Positions 16,407-24,306 of a stretch of DNA of 43,935 bases are shown here, in pieces. Position 1 is the stretch's first letter, and each line of letters starts with the position of its first letter. Source of the stretch: an uncultured Bacilli bacterium (GTDB lineage Bacteria; Bacillota_I; Bacilli_A; RF39; UBA660); contig CANRPY010000009.1 of assembly GCA_947632595.1 (NCBI GenBank), forward strand, positions 1 through 43,935, read 5' to 3'. Made by a program: the position numbers and the translations under genes. The notes under the pieces were generated by a model, which worked only from the letters and a program-made list of their open reading frames with translations, was not told the origin of the DNA and did not search any database.

Positions 16407-16970
16407 ATGAAAAAAAGTATAAAAACGACAGAAGCAATTTTTCCAATGCCTGTTTTGATGATTGCTACTTATAATGATGATGGTAGCGTTAATGTTATGA
16501 ATGCTGCTTGGGGAATGATGATTGATCGAGATGTTGTTGGTCTTAATTTAACAGAGACTCATAAGACTGTACAAAATATTTTGAAAAGAGGAGCTTTTAC
16601 TGTTAGTATTGCGGATAAGAATCATGTTGTAGAAGCTGATTATTTTGGGATGGCTTCTGGGAATCAAGAACCTCATAAATTAGAGAAGAGTGGGTTAACG
16701 GCTCATCCTTCTACTTTAGTGGATGCTCCTGTTATTGAAGAATTTCCTATTTGTATGGAATGTCAGTTTATTGAATATCAAGGAGAAGACTATGGAGTAG
16801 GAGTCGTTGGAAAAGTTCTTAATACGTTAGTAGATGAGGCTGTTCTAAAAGATGGACAAGTAGATATTTCTCTGTTAGGAGCTATTTGTTTTGATCCTTA
16901 TACTCATGGTTATTATGAAGTAGGTAATCGAGTAGGAGATGCTTTTCGAGATGGTAAAAAAATACATTAG
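16407..16970 (+). CDS. Flavin reductase-like FMN-binding protein
   Basis: This 187-residue protein matches the flavin-reductase-like split-barrel family: FPMPVLMIATYNDDGSVNVMNAAWGMMIDRDVVGLNL at the N-terminus (FMN phosphate and isoalloxazine side), KTVQNILKRGAFTVSIAD near 50 and a VVEADYFGMASG segment. Such proteins bind FMN as dimers and reduce it or act as flavoprotein redox enzymes. An ATG at 16401 lies only two bases from GGAGG, so the ATG at 16407 is preferred. It has its own promoter and a strong terminator, and is thus monocistronic. Confidence 0.85.
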   Translation: MKKSIKTTEAIFPMPVLMIATYNDDGSVNVMNAAWGMMIDRDVVGLNLTETHKTVQNILKRGAFTVSIADKNHVVEADYFGMASGNQEPHKLEKSGLTAHPSTLVDAPVIEEFPICMECQFIEYQGEDYGVGVVGKVLNTLVDEAVLKDGQVDISLLGAICFDPYTHGYYEVGNRVGDAFRDGKKIH

Positions 16971-16990
16971 AGTTTTCTAATGTATTTTTT
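16957..16990. terminator. Bidirectional terminator (flavin reductase-like / VanY-like)
   Basis: A 15-bp perfect stem, 16957-16971 with 16976-16990, loop GTTT. It overlaps the 3' end of both convergent genes, with A and T tracts built into the stem. Confidence 0.85.
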
Positions 16991-17933
16991 ATTCTACATA
17001 ACGAACATAGTATTCATCATAGGTCATATTGGTTTCATGAATTCTTTTTGCAATCTCTTTTCCTACATAGCGATAATGCCATGATTCATATTGGTAACCA
17101 GTAACATCTACTTTGCTTTTTGGATATCTTAAGATGAATCCATATTCATGAGCATGTTCTTGCATCCATCCAAATTCTTTGGTATTTTCAAAATCGGTAT
17201 AAGAAATTTTTCCGTTATCAATATCTACGGCTAGACCTGTTTGATGTTCTGAATATCCTGCTCTTGCGGAATAGGTATCTGCTTGTTGCTGTCCGTCTTG
17301 TCTTACATATCGATTGTACAAGTTCTTTTGGTAGTCATAGGAACGATAGGAAGACATTGCTCGAATCGTATAACCTTCTTCTTTTGCAGCAGAAGCCATT
17401 TCTTCAAAGGCATCTTTTGCATAATCTACTAATTTCATTCCGGATACTGCATATTCTTCCTTGATAGCAGTTAAGTTTTTAGGAACATAATCATTTGGAA
17501 GATAATGGTATTTATTCACTAAGATATCGGATGAATTTAGACGATCTGCTTGTTTTGTATTTTCATAGAAGGGATAATCAAAATTCATATTGACATCTAC
17601 AATTACAGTTTCTGTTTTATAGGTTGGATGTTTTTCTTTATAGGCAACGTAACGATCTAGATATTCTTCTTTAAAGAAAGAAAGGCGTTCATCGATATTT
17701 TCTAGAAAATTCTTTTTTCTTTCTTCTTCCGAAATCTTTGGTGGTTCTATTCTGATTTCTTGTTTTACTTCTTTCTTTGTTTCTTTTTTTACAACTTCTT
17801 TTTCCTCTTTTTCTTCTTTTGTTTTGGCACAAGTTTTTAGACCAAATGCTAGGACGAATGCGATTAAGAATATTAAGCAGAGAGATAGAATTGTGTATTT
17901 TATTTTTCTTTTTAATTTTCTTTTTTGTTTCAT
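16989..17933 (-). CDS. VanY-like D-alanyl-D-alanine carboxypeptidase (M15B)
   Basis: This enzyme removes the terminal D-Ala from peptidoglycan stem peptides outside the cell. The basic N-terminus is followed by one membrane helix (YTILSLCLIFLIAFVLAFGL) and a Lys/Glu-rich linker of about 40 residues. The zinc peptidase domain has AMSSYRSYDYQKNLYNRYV, then YSEHQTGLAVDID (His and Asp zinc ligands, near 227-237) and ESWHYRYVG with the third ligand near 285. An upstream ATG at 17981 would add 16 residues, but AAGGAGG lies eight bases before the ATG at 17933, giving 314 residues. The window shows no vancomycin-resistance genes, so wall remodelling is the likely role. Confidence 0.9.
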   Translation of the reverse strand: MKQKRKLKRKIKYTILSLCLIFLIAFVLAFGLKTCAKTKEEKEEKEVVKKETKKEVKQEIRIEPPKISEEERKKNFLENIDERLSFFKEEYLDRYVAYKEKHPTYKTETVIVDVNMNFDYPFYENTKQADRLNSSDILVNKYHYLPNDYVPKNLTAIKEEYAVSGMKLVDYAKDAFEEMASAAKEEGYTIRAMSSYRSYDYQKNLYNRYVRQDGQQQADTYSARAGYSEHQTGLAVDIDNGKISYTDFENTKEFGWMQEHAHEYGFILRYPKSKVDVTGYQYESWHYRYVGKEIAKRIHETNMTYDEYYVRYVE

Positions 17934-18023
17934 TTCTGCATCCTCCTTATCTTTATCGTACCATTTTTTATTTCCTTTCATTCTCTTCTTTTTTCTTTAA
18001 AATGTATACTTTACAATTTTTTG

Positions 18024-18032
18024 TGCTATAAT
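18024..18032 (+). promoter_or_regulatory. Extended -10 promoter (TGCTATAAT)
   Basis: TATAAT at 18027-18032 with TGC before it, 25 bases upstream of the HMA-protein ATG. Confidence 0.6.
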
Positions 18033-18057
18033 TTTTATAGATTTTAAGAAAGGTGTT

Positions 18058-18270
18058 ATGTTTGTGGAAAAAATATGCTTTCATGTAGAAGGAATGTCTT
18101 GTGGAGGGTGTGAGAAAAGAATTGAGAATGCACTTTCTAAGATGGAATCTGTATCTGAAGTTCATGCCAATCACGAGAGTGGAGAAGTTGTTGTTTCTGT
18201 TTCTTCTTTAGAAGTTAAAGATGCGCTTGCTCAAAAAATGGAAGATTTAGGATACGAAGTTCAAAAATAG
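18058..18270 (+). CDS. CopZ-like heavy-metal-associated domain protein
   Basis: This 70-residue protein is a single HMA domain, a ferredoxin-like fold that carries Cu(I) or another soft metal in the cytosol. The metal loop is GMSCGGC (Met13, Cys15, Cys18), then LSKMESVSEVHANHESGEVVVSV and LGYEVQK. The usual copper chaperone loop is MxCxHC or MTCxxC; here GG replaces the common His. No copper ATPase or CsoR gene is next to it. AAGAAAGGTG precedes the ATG. Confidence 0.88.
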   Translation: MFVEKICFHVEGMSCGGCEKRIENALSKMESVSEVHANHESGEVVVSVSSLEVKDALAQKMEDLGYEVQK

Positions 18271-18279
18271 TTTTTGAAC
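18259..18279 (+). other. Hairpin at the stop of the HMA gene
   Basis: GTTCAAAAA (18259-18267) pairs with TTTTTGAAC (18271-18279), the three-base loop being the TAG stop. No immediate T tract follows, so it may be a weak terminator or an mRNA-end stabiliser. Confidence 0.4.
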
Positions 18280-18351
18280 AAATGTCTTTTTTCTGTTTAT
18301 TGTAATCCTTCCTTTCCTATGATACATTTTAAGGGGATGGAGGATTTTTTT

Positions 18352-18999
18352 ATGTCGAAAATTACAATTCCTAAATATAGTTTAACAGAAGAACTCTTGA
18401 ATTCTATTTCTCATGGAGTAGGGGCTCTTCTTTCTATTGCAGCACTTGTTTTGTGTGTTGTCTTTTCTAGTCTTCATGGGAATGTACTTGCGATTCTTTC
18501 TAGTGTTATTTATGGAAGTAGTCTACTCATTTTATATTTTGTTAGTTCTTTTTATCATGCTTTGAAGCCTAACGCTGCCAAAAGAATTTTTCGTGTCTTT
18601 GATCACTGTAGTATTTACCTTTTGATTGCGGGAAGCTATACTCCTTTTTTACTTCTTACGATTGGTGGAGTTCGAGGAATTTTCTTTTTATGTCTTATGT
18701 GGACTCTTGCGATTATTGGGATTCTTGGAAATGTTTATTCTCTGGAAAAATTTAAAAAGATCTCTTTTTTCTTATATCTTATTATGGGATGGATGGTTGT
18801 TTTTTCTTTAAAAGCCTTATGTCAAAATCTTGCGAAGCCTGGACTTATCTTGTTGTTGGTGGGAGGAATTTTATATACCGTTGGCGCTGTTATTTATGCA
18901 ATCGGAAGTAAAGTAAAATATATGCATTCTATTTGGCATTTCTTTGTATTAGGAGGAAGTATTTGTCAATTTTTTACCATTTTTCTTCATGTTATTTAA
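18352..18999 (+). CDS. Hemolysin III / TrhA-like (PAQR-type) membrane protein
   Basis: This 215-residue protein has seven predicted helices and the hallmarks of the hemolysin III (YqfA/TrhA, PAQR) family: EELLNSISHGVGALLSI at the N-terminus, SSFYHAL near 62 and FDHCSIYLLIAGSYTPFLL near 78, and WHFFVLGGSICQFFTIF at the C-terminus. The conserved His of SFYH, DH and WHF form a presumed metal-dependent hydrolase-like site. TrhA has been linked to membrane-energy or lipid homeostasis. The frame extends to 18274 but GGAGGA seven bases before the ATG at 18352 fixes the start. Confidence 0.88.
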   Translation: MSKITIPKYSLTEELLNSISHGVGALLSIAALVLCVVFSSLHGNVLAILSSVIYGSSLLILYFVSSFYHALKPNAAKRIFRVFDHCSIYLLIAGSYTPFLLLTIGGVRGIFFLCLMWTLAIIGILGNVYSLEKFKKISFFLYLIMGWMVVFSLKALCQNLAKPGLILLLVGGILYTVGAVIYAIGSKVKYMHSIWHFFVLGGSICQFFTIFLHVI

Positions 19000-19005
19000 G
19001 TTCTT

Positions 19006-19014
19006 TGTTATACT
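19006..19014 (+). promoter_or_regulatory. Extended -10 promoter (TGTTATACT)
   Basis: TATACT at 19009-19014 preceded by TGT, only 15 bases from the GNAT start codon, so the leader would be about eight bases. Confidence 0.5.
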
Positions 19015-19029
19015 TAAGTTGGTGATGGT

Positions 19030-19458
19030 ATGATAACAGTAAAAGAAAATGTTTTGAATGTAGATGAATTTAATTCTTTATATGATGCGGTTGGATGGGG
19101 TGCTTATGAGAGAGAAGTTTCTTTAAAAGCCCTTCAAAATACTTTTTATTCTGTCTCTATTTATGATGGGGATTCTATTATTGGTTATGGTAGGTTGATT
19201 GGCGATGGCATTTGTTTTTTATATATTCACGATGTCATGGTTCTACCAGAATATCAATCACAAAAAATAGGGACTATGATTATGAAGAATTTACTACAAA
19301 AAGTTTCCACTGTTCAAAAGAAAAATCCAAGTTTGCGTCTTTATTTAGGAGCCTCTCTTGGAAAGGAAGGATTTTACCGAAAGTTTGGTTTTCTCTCTCG
19401 TGAAGAAGCTGGACTTGGTAGTGGAATGATTTATCAAGGAGAAGAGAAAATAGACTAG
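19030..19458 (+). CDS. GNAT-family N-acetyltransferase
   Basis: This 142-residue protein has a GNAT fold. The acetyl-CoA-binding part is IIGYGRLIGDGICFLYIHDVMVLPEYQSQKIGTMIMKNLL (about residues 56-97), with the Q-x-x-I-G loop that holds the CoA pyrophosphate, followed by LRLYLGAS and GFYRKFGFLSR, the usual end of the fold. The acceptor cannot be told. GGTGATGG lies just upstream of the ATG. Confidence 0.85.
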   Translation: MITVKENVLNVDEFNSLYDAVGWGAYEREVSLKALQNTFYSVSIYDGDSIIGYGRLIGDGICFLYIHDVMVLPEYQSQKIGTMIMKNLLQKVSTVQKKNPSLRLYLGASLGKEGFYRKFGFLSREEAGLGSGMIYQGEEKID

Positions 19459-19474
19459 TTTTTTCTCTTTTTTT
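19443..19474 (+). terminator. Terminator after the GNAT gene
   Basis: AGAGAAAA (19443-19450) with TTTTCTCT (19461-19468), 10-nt loop containing the stop codon, then a run of T. Confidence 0.65.
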
Positions 19475-19487
19475 ATGAGATTCGTTA

Positions 19488-19516
19488 TTGTAAAAAAATG
19501 TCGTTTATGTTACTAT
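19488..19516 (+). promoter_or_regulatory. Promoter of the SipW/McrB-like operon
   Basis: TTGTAA at 19488-19493, a 17-base spacer and TACTAT at 19511-19516, preceded by TGT. It lies about 40 bases upstream of the first gene of the surface-fibre region. Confidence 0.6.
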
Positions 19517-19555
19517 TATTTTAGTGTACTAGGCTAGGAAAGTAGGAATGAGCAT

Positions 19556-21616
19556 ATGGTTTTAGAAAAAAGGGGCTTATACAAGAAAATCATAGATATT
19601 GTTTTAGATATTTTAATTGTTGTTTTTGCAATTATTCTTGCAATCTCTATTTACAGTAATATTCAAGTAAAAGTACTTGGAAATGCCTATTCTAGTTTTT
19701 TTGGATACTCTGTTTTTGAAGTTCAAACGGGTAGTATGGCAGATACGATTAATGTAGGTGATTGGATTGTTGTTAAAAAGTCTAAAAATATCCGCTTAGA
19801 TGATATCATTACATATGAGAAAAATGGACAATTTATTACGCATAGAGTAATTGAGGCTTATAAAGGAACTTATATTACTAAGGGAGATGCGAATAATGGA
19901 AAAGATGAGGCTGTTAATGAGAGTCAAATCGTTGGAAAAGTTGTTAAAATCTTACCAGAATTAGGCCTTATTCGTAAAACTATCTTTAATCCTGTTGTTT
20001 TAATTGCTTTGATTGCAACTCTTTACTTAATTGGTAGCTGCTTAAAAGATGAGAAGAAGAATACCATTAAAAAACAATTAGATACTTTGCGCACAAAACT
20101 TGTGGATAAAACGAAAAAAATGGTTCCTAAAAAAGAAGAAAAAGTTGAAAAAGTGGAAAAAGAGAAAATAGAAGAATCTGTTGTGGAAGAAGTATCTGAG
20201 AAAGAAGAAGGAAAAGAAGAAGTTGTTGAAACTCCTACGGAAGAAGAAAAAGAAATTATAGAAGAGACTGTAGAAGAAGCAGAAGAGAGTCCTGTAGAAG
20301 TAGAGGAAGAGGCTGAAGAGAGGGAACCTGATCTTAATCAGACTATGATTTTCCGTATGGTAGATGTTGATAAACTAGATTTGGATTCTGACTACTTGGA
20401 GCTTGCTAAACAAGAATATGAAATGTTTGATGAAGAAGTAGAAGAAGAGGAGACTACTTCTAAAGAGAATCCTAGTGCTGCTCAAGAAAAATTAAAGATT
20501 GTTCAAAACCGTAAAAAGAAATTTAAAAATCTTATGGATAAAGTTATGTATACCAAGAGTTGTGAAATTCGTGAGATGGTTGATATTCTCAGAGGCGGAG
20601 AAAAGTTTAAGACAAATGAAGCTAGTATTGTAGAAGAACTTCTTACTGATTATATCGATGGAAAATACTATAATTTCTGTAATAATGTTAATCTAGAATA
20701 TAACAGTAAAAATATGCTTACTAGATTAGATACTGAGTTAAAAGAAAAAGGAAATGCTTTGATTCAAAAATACAAGGGAAATGATTCTAAATATGCAGAA
20801 AAAGTAGAGAAATGTGTATCTATTTTCCAATTAGTATCTGTTTTAGAAAAACAATTCTTACAAGATAGTGATGTACAAACAAAAAGAGATGGATATTCTA
20901 CTCGAATTCAAAAATGCTTTAAAAAAGATGGTTTAACAGCATTAGAATTAAAGAATATGATTCATAAACTCATTTCTTTACAAAATACTTATTATTCTGT
21001 TTATAAACATTTATTAAATGAACAAGAGTCAAATACTTTCCAATTAGAACTTCATAAGATTTCTAATTGGAAAAACTTCTTTTATGCATCTTTAAATCAT
21101 AATTTATCCTTTAGCAAAGTCTATAGTAATTATATTGTTGATAAAACTTATTCAGAAGGAGTTATTGCAGAAGATAAGGTTTTGATTCTTTTGAACTTAC
21201 TTATGGTAGAATTTATTAAAGATATGTTCCAAGGAGAATTCCAAAAGAAATATTTCTTCTATTTACCATCTAGTATTTATTCTAAACCAAATAAACTTAG
21301 TAAAGTCTTCCACTTCTTTGAAGATGAATTTGTTAAGAACCATGTTTTTGTTGTCATTCCTTATAGCGATTTTCTTCTTCATAAAAAGATTGTGAAAGAT
21401 TATAAGAAATTAGGATATCACTTTGCTTTGGTTATGGAATACCATGTTCCAATAAAAGATAAAGATCAAAAGTCTATTTCTGTTGCAGACTATGTCTTTA
21501 TTGATAAAAAGATACAAAAAGATAAGGAATACTTAGAAAAGATTCCTATAGATTTAAAAGAATTTATTCTTGTTGAAGATATTCTATCTAAAATAAATGG
21601 TGATGGGGGTAAATAA
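19556..21616 (+). CDS. SipW-type signal peptidase fused to a large cytoplasmic domain
   Basis: Residues 1-165 are an ER/SipW-type type I signal peptidase. A first helix lies at about 12-32, and the catalytic serine S60 is in TGSMADTINVGDW. His96 in ITHRV takes the place of the Lys used by ordinary bacterial enzymes, and TKGDANNGKDEA follows at 108-119. A second helix lies at about 144-161. Unlike SipW (about 190 residues) the protein then continues for some 520 residues inside the cell: a Glu/Val/Lys-rich acidic linker (about 190-275), a helical region and a C-terminal alpha/beta part (FVVIPYSDFLLHKKIVKDYKKLGYHFAL...DYVFIDKKIQKD). The last part is faintly reminiscent of a degenerate EAL-type barrel end, but I do not claim that fold. 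It is first in the operon; the ATPase gene follows after two bases. Confidence 0.85.
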   Translation: MVLEKRGLYKKIIDIVLDILIVVFAIILAISIYSNIQVKVLGNAYSSFFGYSVFEVQTGSMADTINVGDWIVVKKSKNIRLDDIITYEKNGQFITHRVIEAYKGTYITKGDANNGKDEAVNESQIVGKVVKILPELGLIRKTIFNPVVLIALIATLYLIGSCLKDEKKNTIKKQLDTLRTKLVDKTKKMVPKKEEKVEKVEKEKIEESVVEEVSEKEEGKEEVVETPTEEEKEIIEETVEEAEESPVEVEEEAEEREPDLNQTMIFRMVDVDKLDLDSDYLELAKQEYEMFDEEVEEEETTSKENPSAAQEKLKIVQNRKKKFKNLMDKVMYTKSCEIREMVDILRGGEKFKTNEASIVEELLTDYIDGKYYNFCNNVNLEYNSKNMLTRLDTELKEKGNALIQKYKGNDSKYAEKVEKCVSIFQLVSVLEKQFLQDSDVQTKRDGYSTRIQKCFKKDGLTALELKNMIHKLISLQNTYYSVYKHLLNEQESNTFQLELHKISNWKNFFYASLNHNLSFSKVYSNYIVDKTYSEGVIAEDKVLILLNLLMVEFIKDMFQGEFQKKYFFYLPSSIYSKPNKLSKVFHFFEDEFVKNHVFVVIPYSDFLLHKKIVKDYKKLGYHFALVMEYHVPIKDKDQKSISVADYVFIDKKIQKDKEYLEKIPIDLKEFILVEDILSKINGDGGK

Positions 21617-21618
21617 TT

Positions 21619-23154
21619 ATGAATACATTTTTAAGATTTTTCTATGAATTTACATCGATTTTCTTTAATGGTTTCTTTATGATTTTTAAAGGACTATTTG
21701 GGGGAATTAAAGAGATGTTTAACTTTCCTAAATATGGGAAAGTTATTGAAAGTTATAAAGGGTTCTTTAATGGGGGAGAGATGGTTTTTGTTATTTTAAC
21801 CATTGTTTTCCTTGTTATTATTTGTTTATTAGTTATAGGAATTCTTTATCTTATTATCCGAAAGATTATTCGGAGACTAAATAATACTTATAGTAAAGAT
21901 GAACTTTTAGATGAGATTGGGGAATTAAATGATAAAGTACGTCAACTTATGAAAGAAAAAGATGAGTTGATGGCAATGAAAGTATCTCAACTTGGGTTAT
22001 CTCCTGATGGAGATGAGGGTGAAGAGGGAGAGAAACCTTCTGAAGAAAACCCTGAAGAAGATCCAAAAGAAGCGGGAATTCGATTCCCTAAATTGTGTTC
22101 TTACGATGAACTTTATCAAAATTATCATGCACAAAACTACGATAATAGTTTTACCTTAGCACAATTAATTGATGACTTCCGTTGTTTTTCTGCTTCTCAG
22201 TTACATCTTTATTATGATTATTCTATTTTAAGACCTTTCTTTGCAGGACTTGCTTGTTCTAAACTTATTATCTTACAAGGTATTTCTGGTACTGGTAAAA
22301 CTTCCCTTGCTTATGCTTGGGGTAAATTTGTTAAGAATGATGCTTGTGTTACTTCTGTAGAACCATCTTGGAGAGATAAGTCTGATTTCTTAGGATATTT
22401 TAATGAACTTACAAAGAAATTTAATGAAACGAGTGCCTTGGGTGAGATTTATATTGCAGGATTTGATGATAATGTACATACCATTATTCTAGATGAAATG
22501 AATCTTGCTCGTGTTGAGTATTATTTTGCAGATTTATTATCTATTCTTGAAATGCCTAATAAAAAAGAATGGTTAGTCGATATTGTTTCTAGTTCTTGGC
22601 CAAAAGACCCTAAAAAACTAGAAAAAGGTAAATTAAGATTACCTCCTAACTTATGGTATATTGGAACGATTAATAACGATGAATCTACCTTCATGGTAAC
22701 CGATAAAGTTTACGATAGAGCTATGCCTATTGATATTAATACGAAAGTAGAAGCTTTTAAATGTCGTGAGCAAGAAGCAGAAAATGTAAATTCTACGTAT
22801 TTGGAGACTTTATTTGAAGAAGCAAAAGAAAAGTATCCATTATCTGCGAAAGGATTAGAAACGGTTAAAGAATTAGATGATTATATTACCGAACACTTTA
22901 GAATTGCTTTTGGTAATCGTATTATGAAACAATTAGGAGATTTCTCTCCTGTTTATGTTGCTTGTGGTGGAAAAGAAATTGAAGCGATTGATTACTTTAT
23001 TGCGAAAAAAGTATTACGTAAATTTGATCAATTAAGTGTTAATTTTATTCGAGAAGAATTAAATCCTTTCATCTCTTTCCTTAATAAAAATTATGGAAAA
23101 GGTACGATGAAAGAATGTATTGCCTTCTTGGAGAACTTAAAGAAGAGTATATAG
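21619..23154 (+). CDS. Membrane-anchored McrB-like AAA+ ATPase
   Basis: This 511-residue protein has an amphipathic N-terminus, a clear membrane helix at about 54-80, a coiled coil (about 92-120), an acidic linker and an AAA+ module. Walker A is GISGTGKTSLA at 221-231, the McrB-typical VEPSWRDKSDFLGYFN follows at 247-262, and Walker B is IILDEMNLARVEYYFADLL with D292 and E293. Sensor 1 is IGTINNDESTFMVTDKVYDRA near 348-368. The usual D-x-AlxRRF arginine motif of McrB is replaced by YDRAMPIDI. McrB is the GTP-driven motor of McrBC restriction; GTP versus ATP use is unknown here. Its membrane helix and position between two signal-peptidase genes argue against restriction and for a transport or assembly role. 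Confidence 0.85.
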   Translation: MNTFLRFFYEFTSIFFNGFFMIFKGLFGGIKEMFNFPKYGKVIESYKGFFNGGEMVFVILTIVFLVIICLLVIGILYLIIRKIIRRLNNTYSKDELLDEIGELNDKVRQLMKEKDELMAMKVSQLGLSPDGDEGEEGEKPSEENPEEDPKEAGIRFPKLCSYDELYQNYHAQNYDNSFTLAQLIDDFRCFSASQLHLYYDYSILRPFFAGLACSKLIILQGISGTGKTSLAYAWGKFVKNDACVTSVEPSWRDKSDFLGYFNELTKKFNETSALGEIYIAGFDDNVHTIILDEMNLARVEYYFADLLSILEMPNKKEWLVDIVSSSWPKDPKKLEKGKLRLPPNLWYIGTINNDESTFMVTDKVYDRAMPIDINTKVEAFKCREQEAENVNSTYLETLFEEAKEKYPLSAKGLETVKELDDYITEHFRIAFGNRIMKQLGDFSPVYVACGGKEIEAIDYFIAKKVLRKFDQLSVNFIREELNPFISFLNKNYGKGTMKECIAFLENLKKSI

Positions 23155-23167
23155 GAGTTGAGAAGAC

Positions 23168-24298
23168 ATGGCTAAAAGTGTAAAAAAAGTCATTGCGTCT
23201 TGTGAGGAAGCAAATGCAAAAAAAGAAACTTTTTTTGATAAATTGAATCATGAAATGCATTATGAATCTAACTTTAATGGAAATGCCATGTCTTTTGAAT
23301 GGCTTGATCAGATAGAATTTGCTTGTCCTTTTATTGATAACGTTGTAAGAAATGCTAAATTTTCTCTTGTAAAAGAAGAGATGATTGTAAAGGCAGAAAA
23401 AACAAAAAGAATTACTGTAGAAAGTGTTAAAAACTTATCTAGACATCCTGATTATATTGAAAAAGTGGATCCTGCAACTGATGATGTTACTCCTAAGAAA
23501 ATCTTGAATGTTGTTAGTGAAGAAACGTTTAATATTTATGAGAATCGGTTTCTTTATACTTTAATTCATGATATGAATCGAATTGTATATGAAAAAGAAC
23601 AAGAACTTAAGAATTTTCAGTTTGTTGAGAAAAAGTTTTTAGAATACCATGCCAATACTTCTACAGATATGGAAAATGTTAGTATTCAATTACGAGTAGA
23701 TTCTGAATCTTTTCCAAGTGATAAATTAGATAAAAAATTAAAAGAACAAATTAAGAATGCAAAAAGTAGAATTAAAAAAATTAAAATGTATTTTACGAGT
23801 TGGGAACATTCTATGATGTATAAAGAACTTGAGAAGAATCATGTTACTTTATTAAAACCTCCTATTCGTAAAACGAATATTATTTTAAAAAATCCTAATT
23901 TTCAAGTTGCGATGAAGTTATTTGATTATTTACAAAAACTTACGCAAAATGAGGATAGTCGTTCTAATTTAGAAAAAGATGAAGATCCTTTCTTAGGATT
24001 TATTGATTGTTCTTTCTTAACGGATTTTTGTGTACTAGATTCTGTTTCTCGATTAAAAAGAGAACAAAAACAAAAGATGGCTTGTTATGCAATTGTATTA
24101 TTAAAAGAAGAAGTACGTAGAACACTTGATCTTTTACTTCGAGCAGGGATTGAAGTAAGTGATGATGAACTTTTACAAATGCTTGCGGATGAATTAAAGA
24201 AAGAGAGAAGTGAAAGATTGGTTGGAGTAGAAGATGTTAAAAAGAAATTTAAAAATGCTATGGATGAGTATTTAGAAAGGATGCAAGATTACTTGTAA
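23168..24298 (+). CDS. DUF2357/McrC-N-like partner protein, no nuclease seen
   Basis: This 376-residue, charged, helical protein has no membrane helix. The segment VVSEETFNIYENRFLYTLIHDMNRIV (near 116-141) resembles the E-T-x-N-x-x-E-N-R-F-L region of DUF2357 proteins, the usual companions of McrB-like ATPases. A later stretch, YKELEKNHVTLLKPPIRKTNIILKNPNFQ, fits the same family pattern. McrC and most DUF2357 proteins end in a PD-(D/E)xK nuclease; here the C-terminus is instead a helical tail (EEVRRTLDLLLRAGIEVSDDELLQMLADEL...) with no D...ExK signature that I can find. It lies between the ATPase gene and a sipW gene, with gaps of 13 and 8 bases. Confidence 0.55.
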   Translation: MAKSVKKVIASCEEANAKKETFFDKLNHEMHYESNFNGNAMSFEWLDQIEFACPFIDNVVRNAKFSLVKEEMIVKAEKTKRITVESVKNLSRHPDYIEKVDPATDDVTPKKILNVVSEETFNIYENRFLYTLIHDMNRIVYEKEQELKNFQFVEKKFLEYHANTSTDMENVSIQLRVDSESFPSDKLDKKLKEQIKNAKSRIKKIKMYFTSWEHSMMYKELEKNHVTLLKPPIRKTNIILKNPNFQVAMKLFDYLQKLTQNEDSRSNLEKDEDPFLGFIDCSFLTDFCVLDSVSRLKREQKQKMACYAIVLLKEEVRRTLDLLLRAGIEVSDDELLQMLADELKKERSERLVGVEDVKKKFKNAMDEYLERMQDYL

Positions 24299-24306
24299 GG
24301 TGATGT

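Noticed and set aside
20130-20340. GAAGAA-rich tract as a microsatellite or frameshift hotspot
   Set aside because: It encodes the acidic linker of the fused peptidase with varied codons (GAA, GAG, GTA, GTT) and no strict repeat unit.
21619-24298. A McrBC-type restriction system
   Set aside because: The ATPase is membrane-anchored and lacks the usual N-terminal reader domain, the partner shows no nuclease motif, and the genes lie between two signal-peptidase genes rather than in a defence island.
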